A stretch of DNA of 5,299 bases from an uncultured Holophagales bacterium (GTDB lineage Bacteria; Acidobacteriota; Thermoanaerobaculia; UBA5066). Below, one piece after another: positions 1-5,299 of the stretch. Every line of letters begins with the position of its first letter. The stretch's first letter is position 1. The stretch covers positions 1 to 5,299 of the forward strand of contig CALBDV010000696.1 of NCBI GenBank assembly GCA_937927565.1. Direction: 5' to 3'. The notes beneath the pieces were generated by a model, which saw only the letters and a program-made list of their open reading frames with translations, was not told the DNA's origin and did no database searches. Made by a program: the position numbers and the translations under genes.

Positions 1-1
1 G

Positions 2-820
2 TTCTGGTTCGCCGCCCCGGAACCGGTCTACCTGGTCGTGTACGTCGAGGCGGTCGATACATTCGTCGGCGTCGATGTCCGTGAGCTGGTCGAGCGAGAG
101 TGGGGCCAGACGTTCTACGCTTCCATGCGCGACCGCAGCGGCGAGGTCACTGTCCATGTATCAACTGCTGCGCTCATAAACCCCGAGCGTGTCGCATCGC
201 TAGTGAACCACCGCAGCATGCGCATCGACGGGCCAACTTTCCGTGGGCGCCCCCTTGGCCACCGTATGGACCCGCTCCGATCGCTCCTCGCGTACCCTCC
301 GAACGAGCGTTGGGTAGAGATGGTGAGCCGGGTCCTGCAAGTCCACGACTTCCGCGAGGCATCGCGGCGTCAGGTCGGGGAGTTGATGGTCCTTCACGGC
401 ACTATCGCGCAAACGCTGCTATGGCAGTCGCCCGCGTTCGCGGAGTATGGGTATCGGTATCTGGGCGAGGTGCGCGACGAGCCCGCGCCCGAACAGGTTT
501 TCGGTGATGTGTGCGTTATCTTCGACGGTACCAAGGACCGGACCACCCTTTCCGTGGAGGAAGCAGCGGCTGCGTCCGAACTCATCGACGCGGCGGCTAC
601 GAACGAGGAATCCCTCGTGGTGTTCTTCCGCGGCCGGGACCTCAGCGGCACAGGCGGGCTGTGGCGCAGCACGGCTCGTGGGTCGACGGCGAGCGGTTGG
701 AGCGGAAGCTGGCACCAGCTTGGACTTGAAGCGTTGAGCTTTCTCGTACTTACCGCCACCCTCGTCTACCTTGAGTTCGCGCCGGACCTTGACTGGGATC
801 ACGCGAACTACCTGGACTGA
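2..820 (+). CDS. 3' part of a hypothetical protein, possibly DUF4365-like; 5' end outside window
   Basis: The frame is open from base 2 to the TGA at 818-820, giving 272 visible residues. A GTG at 38 could be read as a start, but coding-like sequence (FWFAAPEPVYLV) continues upstream and no ribosome binding site precedes the GTG, so I treat the gene as truncated by the window edge. The first visible segment, W..PEPVYLVVYVEAVDTF, resembles the strand-rich stretch that follows the nuclease core in DUF4365/PD-(D/E)XK-like proteins; the core itself would be off-window, so this is a weak family guess. A basic conserved-looking block, RSMRIDGPTFRGRPLGHR, lies at visible residues 71-88. No signal peptide is visible. 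One hydrophobic stretch near the C-terminus (about residues 243-260) looks more like a buried helix than a membrane segment. The gene converges with the large STAND gene and overlaps its last 13 bp, so the two are not an operon. Confidence is high that this is coding and low for its function. Confidence 0.75.
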   Translation, partial: FWFAAPEPVYLVVYVEAVDTFVGVDVRELVEREWGQTFYASMRDRSGEVTVHVSTAALINPERVASLVNHRSMRIDGPTFRGRPLGHRMDPLRSLLAYPPNERWVEMVSRVLQVHDFREASRRQVGELMVLHGTIAQTLLWQSPAFAEYGYRYLGEVRDEPAPEQVFGDVCVIFDGTKDRTTLSVEEAAAASELIDAAATNEESLVVFFRGRDLSGTGGLWRSTARGSTASGWSGSWHQLGLEALSFLVLTATLVYLEFAPDLDWDHANYLD

Positions 821-3800
821 TCGACGGTTCCAGCGTCGGCAGGGCCGAGATCAATCGCTGGAGCGAGGGAAAGGTCGGTCAGGGCTTGCCAGAGACCCGC
901 GTCGATGGCGGCGGCGGTGGGGCCTTGATCGACTACGTCGAGTAGCTCCCCGGCGAGTGTCAGGGCCGTGGTCCCTTGCACTTCTGATTCGACTTGTGCG
1001 ACCAACGTGCTCAGGGCGGTCCCGAGGACCGGCCCGACGGAATTTGGAAGTTGTGCCGCTGCGGTCTCGGCCGCGATCCCGATTCTGGCCAGCTCATCGG
1101 CAGTTGGCGCTGGTACCGTGGCCGGCCATTCAGCTGGCCGTCGCCGATGCAGGGCCAACGCCCATGACGCGCGGGCTACCGACGCGGTTAGCTCACGGAC
1201 TTTCTCGGTGGCGGTGTCTACCGTCTGCGTCAGCGTGAGTCCAGCTGCCGTGAGGAGCTGGTCGAAAGACTCGCCCGCCAGCGGAAGAACGGCCTGCTCA
1301 CCGTAGTGCGCCATGATTATCGCTGGCGGAAGTGGGCGAACGCCGTCGACCGCGAGCGCCCATACGTTGCAGTCGAGAGAGTGACGTGCCTCAGCGTCGA
1401 TGCTCGCCAAGGCATTGACTGTTTCGTCCCAATCCTGCAGCCCCGCTGTCACCAACCATCCGGTCTGATCGATGCTGCTGGGGAACGGTGCGGGGTCCGG
1501 CACCGTCTGTAGGACGGCACCGGGAACGGCGGCTTCGATCTCAGACAACAGCGCATGTTGTTGCTGTTGGGCTGTGATTGCCGAGGCCGCCGTGATCGCA
1601 TCGACTGTCGCATGGTCGCCGAATCGGACTGAGCGCCAGGCATCGGGGTCGTTCGCGGCGCTGATCGCCGCCCGCGCCAGCCGCTCAAGTTCACTGCCGA
1701 GTGCATCGGGGACTGGTTGATCGAGGCCGAAGTAGGTCGGTGTCAGCGATCGCGCGTGTTCTACCTTGGCAGCCGCATCTCGAAGCGACATCGCCACCGC
1801 GACGCGATTATCGTTCGTTCTGAGGTTGCTCAGCGCCTGCGCGGCGGCCCCGAGCGCTTGCGACACCGGGTCATTCTGTCGTTGAGCATCATCCTCGCTG
1901 GCGTGGGAAGCGGCTCTTTCCTTCGATCCGTCCTTCGGTCCGGAGGCTAGTTCGCCGGCTCGCTCGCTTGCAGCTTGCACACGCTCCGCCCAAGCTTGCG
2001 CCTGGTGAGGCGGATCGTTGGCCCGTAGCCGGAAGGCGCCCTCGCCTGCAAGGTCGACGAGTTGCTGGGCAATCTGCGCCTGTTCGAGGAGCAGGGCTGT
2101 CCATGTCGGTGCCGCTGACAGCATCCGGATGGCCCCCTGGAAGCCGACATTACGTCGGACTCCAGCACGCTCCTTGAAGACCTCACGTGCCATGTGCTTG
2201 AAGCCCGGCTCAAACCCGCCGGCCTTGTAGCGCCGTCCTGATGGCGTGATGGTGATGACCTCGACATGACTTGCCTCAGGGCACGCGAACGCCAACTGCC
2301 GTGCCAACGTGACGACGAAATCGTTGAGGGCATCGCTGCTGCTTGCCGACGGTGCGTCCCAGGTCATGCCGAGCGACTGCTCCTGAATATCAAGACCAAG
2401 CATGACCGTCACGGACGGATCAACCTCCGCCTGCATCGTCAGTGCCACGGCCGAAGGTTCGGATCGCGCGATCACCAGGGCACGGTGCCCCACCGGTCCG
2501 AACGTAGCTTCTCGGTCCTCGGCGGAGACGAAGGGAGTCAGAGCATCGATCAGACGCGCCCAGGCGTCGACTTGCGTTGCGTTGGTCGGCTCGTCGAACT
2601 CCCGGAATACCGCCGTAGCCTCCGATGCGTTGAGCGGCACGGTTCCCGCCAGAGCTTCCAAGAGACGCACGGCCTCGACAAGAGTTCCCGCAGTGAGCAG
2701 GCGCACGACGAGGGCAAAATTGAGGTGCGTGGTGATGGCTTCCAGTATTGGCGAAGTACGCGGCGGCAGCGCTCGCGCGATCCGGGTCATCTGCGTAGCC
2801 GCACGATCGAACGCTGGCGATCCGATCGGGTCGAGGGTCGTGTCCTGGTTGCGAATTCCATAGACGAATGGAGCTATCAGAGTCGGCGAGACCCCAGAAG
2901 GCGCAAGGCGTCGAATGATCGGGAGACAGGCCTTGGCGTAGGCGACGTTGTCCGCGCGCTCGGCTCCTTCGAGGAGTTCGGCCACCCCCGAGGTGGTGGT
3001 ATCCGGCGCGTGGAGATGACCCGCAACCGCGTCGGCAACAGCGACGACGGTCTCTGGAAAGCGTTCGGCGGATCGACGTAGCAACCAGCCAGCTTCGTTG
3101 GCGGGCAGCAAATGAGCTATGACGCTCAGGGTGTCGCCGAGCGTGGGGGGTGGGGCGTCGTGAAGCAGAGTGGTCAGTGTCTGCGAACGAAGTTCGTGGA
3201 GGCCTGTCCAGACGTCGCCGTGGTCGAGAATGACATGTTCGTTCTTCAGTGTCGCCAAGGCGTCGCCGACCGCGCTATTGCTCCCAGCGACGGTCGCGAG
3301 TGCATCTCCGAGCATTCGGGCAGTCAACGACAGGCCAACTGCGTGAGCTGCGAGAACAAGGCGAGCGGCCTCTCGCTGAATCTCTCGTCCAGGAGCCGCC
3401 AGTTCGGCGGCTTGTGAGGCGAGGACCTGTTCCAGGTGCTTGCCTTCGCGCAGCAAGGAGAGAAACTCCATGAGCAGGCCGTTACTGCGCGCAAGAGCTT
3501 CTGCGGTGGCCATCTTCGTCGTGAGGCCCGCGCGCTCGATGCGCTCGGCAATCAGCTCAGCGGTGAGGCGGTCGAGCACGGGCCTGATGACACGTGTGCT
3601 GCCGTTCAGTAGACGGGGGCTGAAGTCTTCTTCGCGTGCCGCACCGATGACGAAGACATGGGGAATCTCGCGCAGGGAGGCAACAGCATTCGGCCACGCG
3701 CTGGTGGAAGGTCGGCCGAGGTTGTCCGCTGCGACGACAACCGGAGAGGTGGCAGTAGCGCGAAGCAGCTCGACGTGTCGGAGCAGCAGTCGGGCGTCGT

Positions 3801-4869
3801 CATCCGTAGTCACGTGGGCGACACGAACGACGCGAGCACCCAGGATCACGTCACGGCTTGCGCGCCAGAGGAGCACCGACTTGCCCGAACCGGATGGTCC
3901 GACGATGACGGTGTACTCGCCTTCTTGGGCCGCTTGGGTGATCTGATCCATCTCGTCAGCCCTAATAACATCCAGGCCCTGTGCGATGTGGATAGGCGCC
4001 CCGTCCACACCCAGATAGAACCGACTGGCGGACGTCATCCTTGTGGTCGAGTAGTCTGCGGGGCGGCACACGCCGGCGGATACCGCAGCGTCCAAGCCGG
4101 TCACGTCGACTGCTGACTGGACCGCGTGCAACGCGGTGTCAACGTCGCCGAGGGTTAGGGTTCGAGCCTGATCGAGGCCTAGATGACGTTGGTCTGCACT
4201 GGCCATCCCGAACGCTTCGTACAGTGCGCCGACAGTGAATGACGCAACGGATGGATGAACACCTTGTTGATCGCTGAGGAGCGCTTCGGTCTGTTCACGT
4301 AGGTTCCACGGCAACGACACGAGGTGGACACGTCCCAGTGCAATGGTTGCGTCTGTTCGGGTCAGGCCTTGGGCGACGAGAGCGTCGACCAAGGCGATGC
4401 ACCGCTCAGGATGTGCGGCAAGTGCTTCGTCCCATCCGGTGAATTGCAAGCCCGAGCCGACGTTTCCATCGGTGACGATAACGATCGGGCCGGCAGTCGC
4501 ATGCATAGCGTGCAAGATCGCGTCGCGGATTCTTGAAGTCTCTAGCTGTCCCGCTCCGGCGCTGACCTCCTTCACCTGCACTAAGGTCTCGTCGCCTGTA
4601 GCGGTGCGACAGTCGAGGTCTTCGAAGCCTTCGGGAACTAGCGTGGTGAACGGCAGAACGCCTGCACGAGACATCACAAGCACGTGCACCGAGACAGCAA
4701 GTTGCCAAGTGACACCCGCGACGTTGCGCGAGCCGTGCCTCAGCTTCCGCCACAGCTCTTCGCGCGCGTCGCTGTCCGCAGGGTGTGGCGGCGTCGGAGT
4801 GTTGGCACCTCGTGACGCGGTCGGGCCTCGTCTACGTGGCCTCTTTCGGCCCCTGCCAGACGAACCCAT
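808..4869 (-). CDS. Avs-like STAND NTPase with N-terminal Cap4/DUF4297-type nuclease domain (putative antiphage defence)
   Basis: The product is 1353 residues. Residues 1-30 are basic and disordered (GRGRKRPRRR). Residues about 40-200 resemble a Cap4/DUF4297 PD-(D/E)XK nuclease: a helix (AGVTWQLAVSVHVLV, 51-65), an acidic strand (PEGFEDLD, 79-86) and the catalytic-type ETLVQVK (94-100). A P-loop NTPase follows, with Walker A GPSGSGKS (324-331), a Walker B-like strand VVVAADN (377-383) and a sensor-like strand FVIGAAREED (406-415). A winged-helix-like segment (about 430-490) and long helical, repeat-like sequence come next. The segment 815-920 looks alpha/beta, and a charged linker (965-1000) precedes the last helical part. 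In known Avs proteins the C-terminus binds a phage protein, the STAND module oligomerises and the nuclease cuts DNA; by analogy this would be a cytoplasmic abortive-infection sensor. The ATG at 4869 is chosen because GAGGGA lies 6 nt upstream. The frame is open to 5076, but the extra 69 codons run through the repeat region. No frameshift is seen. A phage target or named Avs type cannot be assigned. Confidence 0.85.
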   Translation of the reverse strand: MGSSGRGRKRPRRRGPTASRGANTPTPPHPADSDAREELWRKLRHGSRNVAGVTWQLAVSVHVLVMSRAGVLPFTTLVPEGFEDLDCRTATGDETLVQVKEVSAGAGQLETSRIRDAILHAMHATAGPIVIVTDGNVGSGLQFTGWDEALAAHPERCIALVDALVAQGLTRTDATIALGRVHLVSLPWNLREQTEALLSDQQGVHPSVASFTVGALYEAFGMASADQRHLGLDQARTLTLGDVDTALHAVQSAVDVTGLDAAVSAGVCRPADYSTTRMTSASRFYLGVDGAPIHIAQGLDVIRADEMDQITQAAQEGEYTVIVGPSGSGKSVLLWRASRDVILGARVVRVAHVTTDDDARLLLRHVELLRATATSPVVVAADNLGRPSTSAWPNAVASLREIPHVFVIGAAREEDFSPRLLNGSTRVIRPVLDRLTAELIAERIERAGLTTKMATAEALARSNGLLMEFLSLLREGKHLEQVLASQAAELAAPGREIQREAARLVLAAHAVGLSLTARMLGDALATVAGSNSAVGDALATLKNEHVILDHGDVWTGLHELRSQTLTTLLHDAPPPTLGDTLSVIAHLLPANEAGWLLRRSAERFPETVVAVADAVAGHLHAPDTTTSGVAELLEGAERADNVAYAKACLPIIRRLAPSGVSPTLIAPFVYGIRNQDTTLDPIGSPAFDRAATQMTRIARALPPRTSPILEAITTHLNFALVVRLLTAGTLVEAVRLLEALAGTVPLNASEATAVFREFDEPTNATQVDAWARLIDALTPFVSAEDREATFGPVGHRALVIARSEPSAVALTMQAEVDPSVTVMLGLDIQEQSLGMTWDAPSASSSDALNDFVVTLARQLAFACPEASHVEVITITPSGRRYKAGGFEPGFKHMAREVFKERAGVRRNVGFQGAIRMLSAAPTWTALLLEQAQIAQQLVDLAGEGAFRLRANDPPHQAQAWAERVQAASERAGELASGPKDGSKERAASHASEDDAQRQNDPVSQALGAAAQALSNLRTNDNRVAVAMSLRDAAAKVEHARSLTPTYFGLDQPVPDALGSELERLARAAISAANDPDAWRSVRFGDHATVDAITAASAITAQQQQHALLSEIEAAVPGAVLQTVPDPAPFPSSIDQTGWLVTAGLQDWDETVNALASIDAEARHSLDCNVWALAVDGVRPLPPAIIMAHYGEQAVLPLAGESFDQLLTAAGLTLTQTVDTATEKVRELTASVARASWALALHRRRPAEWPATVPAPTADELARIGIAAETAAAQLPNSVGPVLGTALSTLVAQVESEVQGTTALTLAGELLDVVDQGPTAAAIDAGLWQALTDLSLAPAIDLGPADAGTVDQSR

Positions 4870-4875
4870 GGTGCT

Positions 4876-4881
4876 TCCCTC
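4876..4881 (-). promoter_or_regulatory. Ribosome binding site of the STAND gene
   Basis: On the minus strand GAGGGA lies 6 nt before the ATG at 4869, which is a good Shine-Dalgarno match at normal spacing. The next in-frame upstream ATG, at 4959, and the farthest start, at 5076, have no comparable site. This decides the 1353-residue start over the 1422-residue one. Confidence 0.75.
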
Positions 4882-5004
4882 GCGAAGGTGTGTATTCCAG
4901 TCGATCGAGCGCGGGTTGCGCTCGACCCATAGAACGACGATAGCGAGGGTGACCGACATGGCAGGCGTCTGCTGACCCGGAGAAGCGCGGGGGAGTGCCC
5001 ACCC

Positions 5005-5019
5005 CTTGACTGGGTCAAG
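5005..5019. repeat. Hairpin CTTGACTGGGTCAAG, similar to a tRNA-Pro anticodon arm
   Basis: CTTGAC and GTCAAG are perfect inverted 6-bp arms around TGG. The sequence equals the tRNA-Pro(GGG) anticodon arm CTTGACTGGGGGTCAAG with two Gs missing from the loop. The 3' half of that arm is visible at 5215-5226; the 5' half is inferred from base pairing. Such palindromes in tRNA genes often serve as integrase core-binding sites, so this could be an accessory integrase site. It could also be chance. Confidence 0.5.
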
Positions 5020-5090
5020 TCGCCGCTCGCCGCGCGATGCGGTCGTAAGGAGCAGTCGGCGTAGGAGGCGCCTCAAGAGAGCCCCTCTGC

Positions 5091-5108
5091 GTCCCCTGCG
5101 AGGGGGAC
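5091..5108. repeat. Inverted repeat GTCCCC / GGGGAC
   Basis: GTCCCC (5091-5096) and GGGGAC (5103-5108) form a perfect 6-bp inverted repeat with a 6-nt loop, TGCGAG. The right arm is part of the first copy of the tandem repeat beside it, so the same binding motif may occur once inverted and twice direct. There is no T-tract, so a terminator is unlikely. Confidence 0.55.
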
Positions 5109-5124
5109 CAGAAGGGGACCAGAA
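5103..5124. repeat. Tandem 11-bp repeat GGGGACCAGAA x2, candidate integrase arm-type sites
   Basis: GGGGACCAGAA occurs twice with no gap, at 5103-5113 and 5114-5124. A degenerate third copy, GGGAACCA (5129-5136), matches 7 of the first 8 positions. The repeats end about 90 bp before the tRNA-derived attachment core. Direct repeats of about 10 bp at this distance from the core are typical of arm-type sites bound by the N-terminal domain of tyrosine integrases. That role is inferred from position and form only. Confidence 0.6.
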
Positions 5125-5214
5125 TCATGGGAACCATGCATGTCGTGACGCGCTCTGCATGATCTAGCGTCCGGAATCACGCGGAAATCGCTCTCTCGGG
5201 AGCCATCTGGACGC

Positions 5215-5259
5215 CTGGGGGTCAAGGGGTCGCAGGTTCAAATCCTGTCAGCCCGACCA
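5215..5259 (+). other. Attachment site remnant: 3' half of tRNA-Pro(GGG)
   Basis: These 45 bases correspond exactly to tRNA positions 32-76. The anticodon loop is CTGGGGG with anticodon GGG at 5217-5219. It is followed by the 3' anticodon strand TCAAG, a 5-nt variable loop GGGTC, the T-arm GCAGG-TTCAAAT-CCTGT (four pairs plus one G-T), the acceptor strand CAGCCCG, discriminator A and CCA. The expected 5' partners, CTTGA and CGGGCTG, are absent in the bases upstream, so this is not a functional tRNA gene. Integrases that target tRNA genes carry a copy of the 3' half, which restores the tRNA at one end and leaves a fragment like this at the other. Hence the element lies to the left and presumed chromosome to the right. 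The proline identity rests on the anticodon and on my recollection of actinobacterial tRNA-Pro. Confidence 0.85.
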
Positions 5260-5272
5260 CGTGAGGCGGCCT

Positions 5273-5296
5273 GAGGATCGACGAGAATCGAGCCTC
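5273..5296 (+). terminator. Hairpin after the tRNA 3' end, possible former tRNA terminator
   Basis: GAGG-A-TCGA pairs with TCGA-G-CCTC as 4 + 4 base pairs with one A-G mismatch and a 6-nt loop, CGAGAA. It begins 14 nt after the CCA of the tRNA remnant, where a host tRNA gene would terminate. No T-run follows in the three bases left in the window. High-GC actinobacterial terminators often lack one, so the call stays weak. Confidence 0.3.
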
Positions 5297-5299
5297 TGG

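Larger units (their letters stand above)
4870..5214. other. Non-coding end of the integrated element (leader of the STAND gene plus attachment-arm region)
   Basis: This 345-base stretch has no convincing gene on either strand. The minus-strand frame of the STAND gene stays open through part of it, but no supported start lies there. It must contain the STAND promoter, yet I found no pair of -35 and -10 boxes that I would defend. It holds a tRNA-anticodon-like hairpin (5005-5019), an inverted repeat (5091-5108), a tandem 11-bp repeat (5103-5124) and two TGCATG copies (5137-5142 and 5156-5161). This kind of clustered repeat content suits the arm of a phage-type attachment site. Confidence 0.55.

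Noticed and set aside
822..838. CGACG...CGTCG hairpin after the stop of the first gene as a terminator
   Set aside because: It has only five base pairs, a 7-nt loop and no T-run, and lies within the coding end of the STAND gene.
2266..3081. Plus-strand open frame of 271 codons
   Set aside because: It lies wholly antisense to the STAND gene and its translation is Arg/Gly/Ser-rich without domain features, as expected for a shadow frame in G+C-rich DNA.
4343..4975. Plus-strand open frame of 210 codons opposite the nuclease domain
   Set aside because: It is antisense to sequence with clear nuclease-like motifs, has biased composition and no ribosome binding site that I could support.
4885..5040. 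Promoter of the STAND gene (TTGACC in the hairpin, TATCGT or TTCTAT nearer the start)
   Set aside because: No candidate -35 and -10 pair has acceptable spacing and match together, so none was listed.
4870..5076. N-terminal extension of the STAND protein by 69 residues
   Set aside because: Its starts at 5076 and 4959 lack a good ribosome binding site, the sequence looks non-coding and repeat-bearing, and the ATG at 4869 has GAGGGA at 6 nt.
5215..5259. A functional tRNA gene
   Set aside because: The D-arm, the 5' anticodon strand and the 5' acceptor strand are missing; only the 3' half is present.
1..5299. CRISPR array, insertion sequence ends or riboswitch
   Set aside because: No regularly spaced repeats, no transposase or terminal inverted repeats, and no recognisable leader structure were seen.

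Overview
The window is G+C-rich, by eye around 60%, with strong G/C preference at third codon positions. It ends with the 3' half of a proline tRNA whose sequence resembles actinobacterial tRNA-Pro(GGG). Both points suggest an actinomycete (Actinomycetota). I cannot name a genus.

Layout, left to right. Positions 2-820 (+) hold the 3' part of a gene cut by the window edge. It encodes a soluble protein that I do not firmly recognise. Positions 808-4869 (-) hold one very large gene of 1353 codons, convergent with the first and overlapping its end by 13 bp. Its product has an N-terminal PD-(D/E)XK-type nuclease domain of the Cap4/DUF4297 sort, a central P-loop STAND-type NTPase and about 850 residues of mostly helical C-terminal sequence. 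That order is the architecture of Avs-type antiphage proteins, and I read the gene as a probable single-gene anti-phage defence system of a lineage I cannot match to a named Avs type.

Positions 4870-5214 contain no gene. They hold the ribosome binding site of the large gene, a small hairpin resembling a tRNA-Pro anticodon arm, a GTCCCC/GGGGAC inverted repeat and a perfect tandem 11-bp repeat. Positions 5215-5259 match tRNA-Pro(GGG) from the anticodon loop to the CCA end, but the sequence just before it is not a tRNA 5' half. This is the expected product of integration into the 3' end of tRNA-Pro. It marks the distal boundary of an integrated element, with element DNA on the left and presumed host chromosome on the right. 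A hairpin at 5273-5296 may be the original terminator of the host tRNA gene.

Together the window looks like the end of a tRNA-Pro-associated genomic island or integrative element carrying a defence gene as cargo beside its attachment site. The integrase and the intact tRNA-Pro would lie beyond the left edge, so the type of element cannot be decided from this window.
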